A stretch of DNA of 64,000 bases, taken from contig NZ_JAGEOJ010000009.1 of the NCBI RefSeq assembly GCF_017573505.1, positions 395,505-459,504 on the forward strand. The letters are read 5' to 3'. Of the stretch, positions 1-8,376 are shown piece by piece. Within the stretch, counting starts at the first letter, position 1. Each line of letters starts with the position of its first letter. The position numbers and the translations under genes were made by a program. The notes under the pieces were generated by a model. The model saw nothing but the letters and a program-made list of their open reading frames with translations, ran no database searches and was not told where the DNA came from. Source of the stretch: Actinomadura barringtoniae. GTDB taxonomy: Bacteria; Actinomycetota; Actinomycetes; Streptosporangiales; Streptosporangiaceae.

Positions 1-2
1 CG

Positions 3-311
3 GCCGTCAGCGCCCAGGGAACGGTGAAGGCCACGCCCGGCGCGGTGAACGTCCCGGTGACGATCGGCGGGCAGGTCATCCGGCCGGGCGACGCCATCCT
101 CGCCGACGACGACGGCGTCGTCTGCGTTCCCCGGTCGCGGGTCGCGGACGCCGTACGGGCGGCGGAGGCGCGCGCGGCCAAGGAGGAGGCGACCCGCGCT
201 GCGTTCCAGGAGGGGCAGCTGGGCCTTGACCGCTACGGCCTGCGCGACCGGCTGACCGAGCTGGGCATCGAGTACGTCACCTACGAGCAGCGCCTGAAGG
301 ACGAGGCGTGA
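3..311 (+). CDS. 4-carboxy-4-hydroxy-2-oxoadipate aldolase / RraA-like, 3' part only
   Basis: The open frame runs in from the window edge, so the N-terminal half is missing; about 102 C-terminal residues remain. They include the APGAVNVPV-like strand and the segment ...GDAILADDDGVVCVPRSR..., typical of the RraA/LigK (HMG/CHA aldolase) fold. This family cleaves 4-carboxy-4-hydroxy-2-oxoadipate to pyruvate and oxaloacetate at the end of protocatechuate 4,5-cleavage or gallate degradation. The stop overlaps the GTG of the next gene (GTGA at 308-311), so the two are translationally coupled. The neighbouring tautomerase and dioxygenase support an aromatic-catabolic role over a regulator of RNase E. 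Exact substrate is inferred. Confidence 0.8.
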   Translation, partial: AVSAQGTVKATPGAVNVPVTIGGQVIRPGDAILADDDGVVCVPRSRVADAVRAAEARAAKEEATRAAFQEGQLGLDRYGLRDRLTELGIEYVTYEQRLKDEA

Positions 312-1417
312 CCGGCGGCGGCATCCCCTGCATGCTCATGCGGGGCGGCACGTCCAAGGGCGCCTATTTCCTCGCCGGCGACCTGCCCGCCGACCCGGCC
401 GTGCGCGACGACCTGCTGCTGCGGATCATGGGCTCGCCCGACCCCAGGCAGATCGACGGGATCGGCGGCGCGCACCCGCTGACCAGCAAGGTGGCGGTCG
501 TCTCCCCCTCCGGCCGGCCCGGGATCGACGTCGAGTACCTGTTCCTCCAGCTCGGCGTGGACGAGCCGACCGTCTCCGACCGGCAGAACTGCGGCAACCT
601 GCTCGCCGGGATCGGGCCGTTCGCGGTCGAACGCGGGCTGGTGCGCGCGGGCGAGGACGGCACGAGCGTCCGCATCCGCATGGTGAACTCCGACAACGTC
701 GCGACGGCGACGTTCGCGACGCCGGGCGGCGCGGTCGACTACGACGGCGACACCGCGATCTCCGGCGTGCCCGGGACGGCGGCGCCGATCCTGCTGGACT
801 TCGAGGACACCGAGGGCTCGGCGACCGGCGCGCTGCTGCCGACCGGCCGCGTCCGCGACGTGATCGACGGCATCGAGGTGACCTGCGTCGACAACGGCAT
901 GCCGGTCGTGGTCGCCGCCGCCAGCGATCTCGGCGTCACCGGCTACGAGCCGCCGGACGACCTCGCCGCCGACGACGGCCTCCGGGACCGGATCCAGTCG
1001 CTGCGGGTCCAGGCCGGCGCCCTCATGGGGCTCGGCGACGTCACCGAGACCTCCGTGCCGAAGACGACGCTGGTCGCCCCGCCGCGCGACGGCGGCGCGA
1101 TCTGCACCCGGACGTTCATCCCGCTGCGCGTGCACGCCTCGATCGGCGTGCTCGGCGCGGTCAGCGTGGCCGCCGCCGTCCTCATGGACGGCGCGGTCGG
1201 CCACGACCTCACCCGCCGCCCCGGGCCGGACGCGCCGATGAGCGTGGAGCACCCGTCCGGCCGGCTGGAGGTCCGGGTCGAGCTCGACGGCGCCACCCCG
1301 CGGCGTTCCAGCATCGTCCGGACGGCCCGCAAGCTCTTCGACGGCACCGTCTTCCCCCGACCGGCCACTCGTTCCACCCCTGTCACGCACGGAGGCCCCG
1401 ATGCACCTGCGCCATGA
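308..1417 (+). CDS. 4-oxalomesaconate tautomerase, PrpF family
   Basis: A 369-aa protein of the PrpF/GalD fold (double diaminopimelate-epimerase-like domains). The N-terminus MLMRGGTSKGAYF and the DRQNCGNL segment near residue 97 carry the family hallmarks, the cysteine of the latter being the usual acid/base residue. GalD-type members isomerise the keto and enol forms of 4-oxalomesaconate before hydration and aldol cleavage. GTG start is chosen because it overlaps the upstream stop by 4 bp. Its 3' end overlaps the dioxygenase gene by 17 bp. PrpF homologues can also act in the methylcitrate cycle (aconitate isomerase), but the aldolase neighbour makes the aromatic role more likely. Confidence 0.82.
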   Translation: MTGGGIPCMLMRGGTSKGAYFLAGDLPADPAVRDDLLLRIMGSPDPRQIDGIGGAHPLTSKVAVVSPSGRPGIDVEYLFLQLGVDEPTVSDRQNCGNLLAGIGPFAVERGLVRAGEDGTSVRIRMVNSDNVATATFATPGGAVDYDGDTAISGVPGTAAPILLDFEDTEGSATGALLPTGRVRDVIDGIEVTCVDNGMPVVVAAASDLGVTGYEPPDDLAADDGLRDRIQSLRVQAGALMGLGDVTETSVPKTTLVAPPRDGGAICTRTFIPLRVHASIGVLGAVSVAAAVLMDGAVGHDLTRRPGPDAPMSVEHPSGRLEVRVELDGATPRRSSIVRTARKLFDGTVFPRPATRSTPVTHGGPDAPAP

Positions 1418-2345
1418 GATCGCGCACGTCTCCCACGTCGAGCTGCTCACCCCGGCTCCAGAGCAGAGCCTGTGGTTCTTCACCGAGGTCATGGGCCTGA
1501 CCGAGAACGGCTCGGAGGGCGACTCGGTCTACCTGCGCACCTGGGACGACTACGAGCACCACACCCTCAAGCTCACCGCGCACACGACCTCCGGCATCCG
1601 CCGGACGGGGCTGCGCGCGTCCAGCCCAGAGGCGCTGGACCGGCTCGTGAAGGCGATCCAGGACCAGGACCTCGGCATCGGCTGGCAGGACGGCGACCCG
1701 GGGATCGGTCCGTGCTTCCTCTTCCGCGACCCCGACGGGCACGAGATGGAGCTGTACTGGGAGAACGAGTGGTACGAGGCGCCTCCCGGCCTGGTCCCGG
1801 CGCTCAAGAACCAGGCCCAGGCCTACCCCGGGCGCGGCGTCTGCGTCCGCCGCCTGGACCACGTCAACTACCTGTCGGCCGAGGTGGAGCCCAACACCTC
1901 GTTCATCACCGACGTCCTCGGCGGCCGCGTCACCGAGCAGATCCGGCTCGACACCGGCCTCATCTCGGGCGGCTGGACCCACTTCGCCAACAAGTCCTAC
2001 GACCTGGTCTACACGCGTGACTGGACCGGGTCCAACGGCCGCCTGCACCACATCGCGTTCGCCACCGACACGCGCGAGGACATCCTGCGGGCGGCCGACA
2101 TCTTCCTCGACAAGAACGTCCACATCGAGACCGGCCCGCACAAGCACGCGATCCAGCAGACGTTCTTCCTCTACGTCTACGAGCCGGGCGGCAACCGCAT
2201 CGAGCTGTGCAACCCGTGCGCGCGCCTGATCCTCGCCCCGGACTGGAAGACGATCACGTGGTCGGAGTCCGAGCGCGCCAAAGGACAGGCGTGGGGCCTG
2301 AAGACCATCGAGTCCTTCCACACGCACGGCACCCCGCCCGTCTGA
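1401..2345 (+). CDS. VOC-family extradiol (catechol 2,3-type) dioxygenase
   Basis: A 314-aa type I extradiol dioxygenase with two vicinal-oxygen-chelate modules (residues about 9-125 and 150-275). Probable iron ligands are His154 (RLDHVNY), His216/217 (RLHHIAF) and Glu268 (NRIEL), at nearly the spacing known for XylE-type enzymes. It would open a catecholic ring next to the diol using Fe(II) and O2. ATG at 1401 has GGAGG about 6 bp upstream and lies inside the previous gene, so the three genes form one operon. The downstream pathway genes are of the 4,5-cleavage type, normally served by LigAB-type dioxygenases, so the ring substrate is uncertain. Confidence 0.87.
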   Translation: MHLRHEIAHVSHVELLTPAPEQSLWFFTEVMGLTENGSEGDSVYLRTWDDYEHHTLKLTAHTTSGIRRTGLRASSPEALDRLVKAIQDQDLGIGWQDGDPGIGPCFLFRDPDGHEMELYWENEWYEAPPGLVPALKNQAQAYPGRGVCVRRLDHVNYLSAEVEPNTSFITDVLGGRVTEQIRLDTGLISGGWTHFANKSYDLVYTRDWTGSNGRLHHIAFATDTREDILRAADIFLDKNVHIETGPHKHAIQQTFFLYVYEPGGNRIELCNPCARLILAPDWKTITWSESERAKGQAWGLKTIESFHTHGTPPV

Positions 2346-2369
2346 TCACTCCCGCTTTCTTTTCGGCTC

Positions 2370-2399
2370 TTGACAGTTCGGCGGCCTCCGATCCATGGT
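2370..2399 (+). promoter_or_regulatory. Candidate promoter of the EEP/ABC operon
   Basis: TTGACA at 2370-2375 is a consensus -35 hexamer. An 18-bp spacer leads to CATGGT (2394-2399), a weak -10 with two of the three key bases. The inferred start lies just before the palindrome at 2410-2429, which suits repression. The -10 assignment is tentative. Confidence 0.45.
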
Positions 2400-2409
2400 G
2401 TGTGAACGC

Positions 2410-2429
2410 TCACGTTAACGTTAATGTGA
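2410..2429. promoter_or_regulatory. Palindromic operator, probable LacI-family site
   Basis: TCACGTTAACGTTAATGTGA is a 20-bp inverted repeat matching its own reverse complement at 18 of 20 positions, with the AACGTT core typical of LacI-family operators. It lies just downstream of the candidate -35/-10 and 30 bp before the ATG at 2460. The only LacI-type regulator in the window is the fifth gene of the same operon, so autoregulation is the simple inference. Confidence 0.65.
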
Positions 2430-2459
2430 CGTAGCCTACATGGAAAGGCCTCCCGAAGC

Positions 2460-3545
2460 ATGAGGACGTTGCGTCCCCCCGTCCGTCTTGGCGGCACGCT
2501 CGCGGCGGCGGTCTGCGCCCTGGCGCTGACCGCCGCCCCCGCCACCGCCGGACAGCATCGCCAGAAGCTCGATCTGCGGATCGCCACCTACAACGTCTGC
2601 GGGCACGGCTGCCTGCCGACCAAGGAGATCTGCGAAGCGACCATCGGCCGCGACTGCGCGACCAAGCTCCCGCCGTGGGCGGACGGGCGCGCGGCGGCCG
2701 TGGTGGACGACGTCGCCCGGGCCCGCGCCGGCGTGGTGGTGACGCAGGAGATCGGCAACAACGCGACGCCGACCCAGCCGATCGTGGACGTGGAGTCCTA
2801 CCGCAAGCCGCTCACCGACGCGATGCGCGCCCGCGGCTACGAGGAGGCCCCCGCCGACTACGCGGGCACCCGCCACCCGGTGTACGGCTACCCGCTGAAG
2901 TCGGGCGCGGGCCGGTACACCTACTACGACGCCCGCCGCTTCTCCCACAAGGACGAGCGCGGCCGTGACCTCCCGCACAACCTGCTGTGGCTGCCGGACT
3001 CGACCGAGATCTACGGCAAGACGATGACGTGGAACACCCTGCGCGACCGCCGCACCGGCATGCGCTTCGTCGTCGTCGACATGCACCTGGAGTACCGCAA
3101 GAACGGCGCCACCGACCCCAACGGCTGGACCAAGAACTGGGACCAGGTGCGCTACGCCGACGCCACCAGGACCGTTCAGTACCTCACGCGCGACAACGCC
3201 TACACGCGCAAGCTGCCGATCATCTTCGCCGGGGACATGAACTCCGCCTCCCAGGAGGACGGCGCCAGCTCCTACGACGCGTTCGCCGACCTCGGCTACA
3301 GCGACGCCCACGACACGGCCAAGCGGCTCGTCAACGACGAGTACATGTCGTTCAACGGCGGCGAGATCCCGCTCCCGAAGGGCGACGACAAGATCGACCA
3401 CATCTTCGTCAAGGCCGGGACGCCGGTGAAGCGCTGGACGCTCGTCCCGCAGACCACCGCGCAGTCCGGCGCCGCTTGGGACCTGCTGCGCTCGGACCAC
3501 AACCTGGTCCACGCCGACGTCCGTATCGAGGAGCCCGCCCGATGA
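2460..3545 (+). CDS. Secreted endonuclease/exonuclease/phosphatase-family protein
   Basis: A 361-aa exported protein. It has a Sec-type signal peptide (residues 1-30, Arg then a run of Ala/Leu ending ATAG), then an EEP fold: RIATYNVCG (metal-side Asn), VTQEIG (catalytic Glu), FAGDMNS (Asp/Asn pair) and the terminal SDHNLVHADV (catalytic Asp-His). All canonical catalytic positions of the DNase I/sphingomyelinase fold are visible. The substrate could be a phosphodiester such as nucleic acid, phospholipid or inositol phosphate; the fold does not decide. First gene of a nine-gene apparent operon feeding a peptide-type ABC importer, so it may release the imported solute outside the cell. Its stop overlaps the next start (ATGA). 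Confidence 0.8.
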   Translation: MRTLRPPVRLGGTLAAAVCALALTAAPATAGQHRQKLDLRIATYNVCGHGCLPTKEICEATIGRDCATKLPPWADGRAAAVVDDVARARAGVVVTQEIGNNATPTQPIVDVESYRKPLTDAMRARGYEEAPADYAGTRHPVYGYPLKSGAGRYTYYDARRFSHKDERGRDLPHNLLWLPDSTEIYGKTMTWNTLRDRRTGMRFVVVDMHLEYRKNGATDPNGWTKNWDQVRYADATRTVQYLTRDNAYTRKLPIIFAGDMNSASQEDGASSYDAFADLGYSDAHDTAKRLVNDEYMSFNGGEIPLPKGDDKIDHIFVKAGTPVKRWTLVPQTTAQSGAAWDLLRSDHNLVHADVRIEEPAR

Positions 3546-4474
3546 CCATCACCCCCGACGACCTGCGGCTGGCGAACCCGGAGATCTCCCGGTTCAGCCC
3601 GCTGAAGCGGATCCTCGTGCACGACCAGTTCAACACCGGCACGCACGGCTGGATCGAGCTGCTGGGCAACTACGACGGCCAGGGCGACCTGGACACCGTC
3701 GACGACCACATGCGCGACTTCCGGCCACCGCAGCTCAGCTCCTGCAACTTCTTCGACGTCGGCACGCACGGCGCGATGTCCGGGACGTACGCGCTGAAGG
3801 TCGCGACCCGGCCGGTGAAGGGCCACACGGCCGTCGCGATCCGGCGGCTGACCATGGCGGGCAAGGGCAAGGTGCAGTTCGAGGCGTACCTGACGTTCAA
3901 GACCGAGGCGCACTCGGCCGAGAACCAGGCGGCGACCAAGGCGGGCGCCGGCGCGTGGGACGCCAACCTGCACCCCTCCGAGCAGCAGTTCGGCGCGTTC
4001 ACCATCGCCACCGACATCTGCGACGGCGTCCGCTACCACTGCGTCGCCCGCTACCTGAACACCGACCTGGACAACGAGCTGCGGCGCGAGTGGGTCTACC
4101 CGACCGTGCCGGAGCCGACGCCGCGCGAGCACTTCGAGGGCAAGCTCAAGCTGCCGCCGACCGCCGACTTCACCGCCCCGAACCCCGAGGACTGGAAGCC
4201 GTTCGGCGGGCCCCAGGAGCTCTGCTACAACGAGGTGCCGACCAAGGTCAACTGGCACTATGTCCGCTGGGTGATCGACACCAGTACCCGCTCCAACGTG
4301 GAACTGCAGGTCAACGACGTCGTCTACGACATGAGCGACGTGCCGGTGCCGCCGTACGACGAGGAGTACGGCTCGCTGGAGAACCTGCTCAACTTCTACG
4401 TCTCGGTCAGGACGCACACCGACGTGCGCAACTTCCTGTTCCTGGACTCGGTACTGATCTCGGTGGACTGGTGA
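3542..4474 (+). CDS. Conserved-looking protein of unknown function (310 aa)
   Basis: No signal peptide or membrane segment. The sequence alternates short strands with aromatic and charged residues (HDQFNTGTHGWIELLGNYDG near residues 21-40, FYVSVRTHTDVRNFLFLDSVLISVDW at the end), which suggests an all-beta jelly-roll or lectin-like fold; this is an inference. ATG at 3542 overlaps the stop of the phosphoesterase gene (ATGA), so I reject the longer upstream open frame. Its stop is followed after 14 bp by another unknown gene in the same operon. A role in binding or processing the ABC transporter solute is plausible only by context. Confidence 0.6.
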   Translation: MTITPDDLRLANPEISRFSPLKRILVHDQFNTGTHGWIELLGNYDGQGDLDTVDDHMRDFRPPQLSSCNFFDVGTHGAMSGTYALKVATRPVKGHTAVAIRRLTMAGKGKVQFEAYLTFKTEAHSAENQAATKAGAGAWDANLHPSEQQFGAFTIATDICDGVRYHCVARYLNTDLDNELRREWVYPTVPEPTPREHFEGKLKLPPTADFTAPNPEDWKPFGGPQELCYNEVPTKVNWHYVRWVIDTSTRSNVELQVNDVVYDMSDVPVPPYDEEYGSLENLLNFYVSVRTHTDVRNFLFLDSVLISVDW

Positions 4475-4488
4475 GGAGCTTGACCAAC

Positions 4489-4812
4489 ATGCGCGAGTCG
4501 TTCACCGCCGTCCTCGAACGCGCCCGGGTCCTGTCGGGCGAGTTCGCGACCGAGCCGTACGAGGCGGCCTGGGCCGGAGAGGCCCGCTGGTTCATCAAGA
4601 CGCTGGACCGCAGCGGGCCCGCCACGCAACTGCGGGTGACCACCCAGATCTCGCCCGACGGCCTCAACTGGTGCGACCTGGACTCCGAGCGGATCGTCAC
4701 CGGCGATCTGGAGAGCTGGACGTCCGGTGAGTTCGGGGGCTGGCTGCGGCTGAAGGGCAACGTCGAGTCCGGCGACGCCAAGGTGATGATCTACCTGGCC
4801 CTGAAGAGCTAG
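4489..4812 (+). CDS. Small protein of unknown function (107 aa)
   Basis: A 107-aa soluble protein beginning MRESFTAVLERA, with a probable beta-rich C-terminal half (GGWLRLKGNVESGDAKVMIYLAL). ATG 4489 is preferred over GTG 4471 because GAGGAG (4473-4478) sits 10 bp before it. I do not recognise the family. It is always read together with the preceding unknown gene here and precedes the solute-binding protein by 35 bp. The spacer holds a 15-bp near-duplicate (4806-4820 and 4822-4836) that spans the stop codon. Confidence 0.55.
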   Translation: MRESFTAVLERARVLSGEFATEPYEAAWAGEARWFIKTLDRSGPATQLRVTTQISPDGLNWCDLDSERIVTGDLESWTSGEFGGWLRLKGNVESGDAKVMIYLALKS

Positions 4813-4847
4813 CGGACCGACGAGCTAGCGGACTGAGAGGAAGCGGC

Positions 4848-6353
4848 ATGGAGGTGCGAAGGCGCGAGTTCCTCGCCCTGGCGGGGCTGGCGGCGTCCGC
4901 CGTCGCGCTGAGCGCGTGCGCCCAGGCGGGCGCGGCGCCCAGCGGGTCGCTGCGCGCCGCGTTCGGGCAGCCGGTCACCGACCTGGATCCCTACAACGCG
5001 GGCACGGCGGTCGACGAGGCGTCGCTGATCGTCAAGCGGCTGGTGTTCGACACCCTGGTCCGCCGCGACGGCGAGAAGCTCGTCCCGGGGCTGGCGGCGT
5101 CGTGGAAGCGCAGCGGCGACACCACGTGGGTGTTCGAGTTGCGGCCGGGCGTGCGGTTCCACGACGGCAGTACGGTCACCGCGCGCGACGTCGTGGCCTG
5201 CCTGGAACGCACCAAGGCGGTGAAGTCGGCGCAGAGCGCGCTCTGGGCGACGGTCAAGTCGGCCAAGGCCGACGGCGACCACCGGGTCGTGTTCGAGACC
5301 GACGGGCCGATGGCGACGCTGCCGGTCAACCTGACGCTGCTGTTCATCGTTCCGGCGAAGCTCGTCGCCGACCCGGAGCAGAAGCGCAGGCCGATCGGGT
5401 CCGGGCCGTTCCGCGTTACCGGGTTCACCCCCTCGACCAACGTCGAGCTGGCCCGTTTCGACGGGTACTGGGGCGGGGCCTCGGGGCTGCCGGGCATCTC
5501 CATGCCGTTCATCGCCGAGACCTCCAGCGCGATCACGGCGCTGCGCAACGGCGACGTGGACCTGCTGTGGCCGGTGCCGTCCGACCAGCTCAAGGAGGTC
5601 CAGGGGCATCGCGGCGTCCGCGTCGAGACGGTGCCGAGCTGCACCTACTACCTCAACTGGTTCAACTGCGGCCGCAAGCCGTTCAACGATCCACGGGTGC
5701 GGCGCGCGATGATCCAGGCGCTGAACCTGGAGGAGATCGTCGGGAAGCTGTTCGGGGCGGGCGCCGAGCAGATGCGCGCGCCGATCCCGTCCACGGTCTT
5801 CGGGTACGCCGAGCAGCCCGCGTTCGCCCACGACCCGGTGGCGGCGCGCAGGGCGCTGGCGGACGTGGGCCTGCCGAACGGCTTCGAGACCACGATGATG
5901 TGGTTCGACGCCACCGGTCCGCTGTCCCGCGAGCTCGCCCAGTCGATGATCTCGGCGTGGGACGACATCGGCGTCAAGGTCACGCCGCAGAGCATCGAGA
6001 AGGCGCAGTGGCTGCAGCGGCTCAACACCCTCGACTGGGACATGGAGCTGCAGACCAACACGGTGACCACCGGCGACGCCGCGTTCACCCTGGGCCGGCT
6101 CTATACCTCCAAGGCCAACCGGATGGGCTACAAGAACCCGGCCCTGGACAAGGTCCTGGCGGCGGCGGGCGCCGAGGCCGACTCGGCCAAGCGCGCACAG
6201 CTGTACGCCGAGGCCTGCAAGACCATCTGGTCGGACGCGGTGGGGATCTTCCCGGCCGCGCTCACCACCGCCTACGGCCTGCGGTCGCGCGTCAGCGGCT
6301 TCACGCCCGCCGCGAACAACCAGCCGGACCTGGCTCCGGTCCGCAGAGGGTGA
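4848..6353 (+). CDS. Dpp-type ABC transporter solute-binding lipoprotein
   Basis: A 501-aa member of the SBP_bac_5 (peptide/nickel/opine) family. The N-terminus carries a twin-arginine-like RRREFLALAG followed by the lipobox LSAC, with Cys24 the probable lipidation site, so it is likely exported folded and anchored to the membrane. Family landmarks are RPGVRFHDGSTVTARDV, IGSGPFRVTGF and the NDPRVRRAMIQALN segment. The ligand is unknown; peptides, sugars, opines or lipid breakdown products are all possible for this family. AGAGGAAG precedes the ATG. The permeases and ATPases follow after the regulator gene. Confidence 0.88.
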   Translation: MEVRRREFLALAGLAASAVALSACAQAGAAPSGSLRAAFGQPVTDLDPYNAGTAVDEASLIVKRLVFDTLVRRDGEKLVPGLAASWKRSGDTTWVFELRPGVRFHDGSTVTARDVVACLERTKAVKSAQSALWATVKSAKADGDHRVVFETDGPMATLPVNLTLLFIVPAKLVADPEQKRRPIGSGPFRVTGFTPSTNVELARFDGYWGGASGLPGISMPFIAETSSAITALRNGDVDLLWPVPSDQLKEVQGHRGVRVETVPSCTYYLNWFNCGRKPFNDPRVRRAMIQALNLEEIVGKLFGAGAEQMRAPIPSTVFGYAEQPAFAHDPVAARRALADVGLPNGFETTMMWFDATGPLSRELAQSMISAWDDIGVKVTPQSIEKAQWLQRLNTLDWDMELQTNTVTTGDAAFTLGRLYTSKANRMGYKNPALDKVLAAAGAEADSAKRAQLYAEACKTIWSDAVGIFPAALTTAYGLRSRVSGFTPAANNQPDLAPVRRG

Positions 6354-6381
6354 CGCCCATGAACGATTCAGGGAGGACGTC

Positions 6382-7440
6382 ATGACGCCGCGCCGCAGGG
6401 CCACCCTGCGCGACATCGCCGCCGCGCTCGACCTGTCGGTCAACACCGTGTCGCGCGCGCTGGCCGGCAAGGACGCCGTCAGCGAGGAGACGCGCGAGCG
6501 GGTCCGCGCCGAGGCCGACCGGCTCGGGTACGTGCCGAACACGATGGCCCGGTCGCTGGTGCTGCAGAACGCGATGACGATCGGGCTGGTCATCACCAAC
6601 CCCTCCAACCCGTTCTACGCCCGGCTGATCAGCGCCATCGAGGCGCGCGGGCGCGTGCACGGCTACTCGCTCATGCTCATGGTCACCGAGGACAGCGCCG
6701 ACAACGAGCGGCGCGTCGCCGAGGAGCTCATGCGCTGGGGCGTGGACGGCGTGCTGGCCGTCCCGATACAGCACGGCACCGACCACTGGGAACGGCTGGA
6801 GAAGTCCGGCACCCCGGTCGTGCTGGTCAACCGCGACCTGCCGGGTCTGGACGCCGACCTGGTCGGCGTCGACTACCGCGACAGCGCCCGCCGGGCCACC
6901 GAGCTGCTCGTCGCCTCCGGCGCCCGCGACCTCTACCTGATGGAGGAGGACCTGGACATCTCGCCGGTCGCCGAACGTGTGCGCGGCTTCGAGGAGGTCC
7001 TGGACGAGCACGGGATCGCGGTCGGCTACGACCATCTGATCCGGGTGCCGACGCGGCGCCGCGAGGCCAGCTCGCAGCCGTGGGACCCGATCGACGCCTA
7101 CGAGATCGGCCGCGACCTCGCCCAGCGGATCAGGCCGGGCAGCGCCGTCCTGGCCGGCAACGACTACTTCGCGCTCGGTCTCTACCGGGCGTTCACCGAG
7201 CAGGGGCTGCGGATCCCGGACGACGTCGCGATCGTCGGCCATGGCGACCACCCGTTCGCCGCCTACCTCGCTCCCCCGCTGACCACCGTGCGGCTGCCCG
7301 CCGCGGAGGTCGGCGCCACCGCCGTGGACCGGCTTCTGGAACGGATGGCCATGGAAAGCACAGTCGAGCCCGGCGTGCACGGGCGGACGCTGCTGCCCGC
7401 CGAGGTCGTCGTCCGCGCATCCACCCGGGAGGTGCCCTGA
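6382..7440 (+). CDS. LacI-family transcriptional regulator
   Basis: A 352-aa repressor. The N-terminal helix-turn-helix (TLRDIAAALDLSVNTVSRAL, residues about 9-28) and hinge helix NTMARSLVLQ are followed by a periplasmic-binding-protein-like effector domain (ITNPSNPFYARLI, VLVNRDLPGLDADLVGVDY). It probably senses the solute of the surrounding ABC operon and controls it from the palindrome at 2410-2429. It lies between the solute-binding and permease genes and its stop overlaps the next ATG by 1 bp, so it is co-transcribed with its targets. Confidence 0.9.
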   Translation: MTPRRRATLRDIAAALDLSVNTVSRALAGKDAVSEETRERVRAEADRLGYVPNTMARSLVLQNAMTIGLVITNPSNPFYARLISAIEARGRVHGYSLMLMVTEDSADNERRVAEELMRWGVDGVLAVPIQHGTDHWERLEKSGTPVVLVNRDLPGLDADLVGVDYRDSARRATELLVASGARDLYLMEEDLDISPVAERVRGFEEVLDEHGIAVGYDHLIRVPTRRREASSQPWDPIDAYEIGRDLAQRIRPGSAVLAGNDYFALGLYRAFTEQGLRIPDDVAIVGHGDHPFAAYLAPPLTTVRLPAAEVGATAVDRLLERMAMESTVEPGVHGRTLLPAEVVVRASTREVP

Positions 7441-8366
7441 TGGGCCGTTTCCTGCTCCGCCGCGCCGGGCAGGCGGTCGTCGTCGCCCTCGGCGCGATCA
7501 GCCTGGTGTTCGTGGTCGTCCGGATCGTGCCCGGCGACCCCGCCACCCTCATCCTCGGCCCCGACGCCAGCGCCGACCAGCTCGCCTCGGTGCGCGCCGG
7601 CTTCGGCCTCGACAAGCCGCTGTGGCAGCAGTACCTGACCCACATGGGCGAGGTGCTGCGCGGCGACTTCGGCGACTCGTGGCGGCTCGGCGGCAGCGCG
7701 ATGGGGGCGACGCTCGACCGGTTCCCCGCGACGCTCATCCTCGCCCTGCTCGCGCTGCTGATCACCATCGTGGTCGGGTTCCCGCTCGGCATGGCCTGCG
7801 CCCGGCGTCCCGGACGGATCGCCGACCTGGTCGTGTCGACCGGCTCGCTGGTCGGGCAGGCGCTGCCGTCGTTCTGGGTCGGCATCGTGCTGATCCTGAT
7901 CTTCGCGCGGTCGCTCAACTGGCTGCCGAGCACGGCGGGCGGCGGGCCGCTGGCGGTGATCCTGCCGTCGGTCACGCTGGCGCTGCCGTTCGTCGGCTGG
8001 CTCGCCCGGCTGGTGCGCAACGGCGCGCTGGAGGAGAGCGCCAAGGACTACGTCCGCACCGCGCGCGCCAAGGGCACCGGCGAGACCGCCGTCATGTACG
8101 TGCACGTCGCCCGCAACATCGCGCTGCCCGTCGTCACCGTCCTCGGGCTGCTGATGGGCAACTTCATCGCCAACGCCGTCATCGTCGAGGTCGTCTTCTC
8201 CTGGCCGGGCATCGGATCGCTGATGGTCGACGCCATCACCAACCGCGACTACGCGGTGGTCGAGGCCGCCATCGTGACGATCACCGTCTCGTACATCGCG
8301 CTGAACCTGCTGGTCGACGTGGTGTGCGTGGCCCTGGACCCGCGCCTCACCCCCGAGAACGCATAG
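7440..8366 (+). CDS. ABC transporter permease, DppB type
   Basis: A 308-aa inner-membrane permease with about six transmembrane helices. The family features are present: first helix FLLRRAGQAVVVALGAISLVFVVVRIVPGDP, the conserved GLDKPLWQQY loop, and the EAA cytoplasmic loop (EESAKDYVRTARAKG) that docks on the ATPases. The start ATG overlaps the LacI stop (TGATG); the longer in-frame reading inside the regulator gene is rejected. It pairs with the DppC-type permease 10 bp downstream. Confidence 0.9.
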   Translation: MGRFLLRRAGQAVVVALGAISLVFVVVRIVPGDPATLILGPDASADQLASVRAGFGLDKPLWQQYLTHMGEVLRGDFGDSWRLGGSAMGATLDRFPATLILALLALLITIVVGFPLGMACARRPGRIADLVVSTGSLVGQALPSFWVGIVLILIFARSLNWLPSTAGGGPLAVILPSVTLALPFVGWLARLVRNGALEESAKDYVRTARAKGTGETAVMYVHVARNIALPVVTVLGLLMGNFIANAVIVEVVFSWPGIGSLMVDAITNRDYAVVEAAIVTITVSYIALNLLVDVVCVALDPRLTPENA

Positions 8367-8376
8367 GGGACGTTCA

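Noticed and set aside
281..1492. Large minus-strand open frame opposite the tautomerase gene
   Set aside because: Typical high-GC shadow: Arg/Gly/Asp-rich translation, no motif, while the plus strand encodes a recognised family.
4806..4836. Attachment site or transposon scar
   Set aside because: Only a 15-bp near-duplicate with one mismatch; no integrase or other mobile gene nearby.
4809..6608. 599-aa minus-strand open frame opposite the solute-binding protein
   Set aside because: Shadow of the SBP_bac_5 gene with no domain character.
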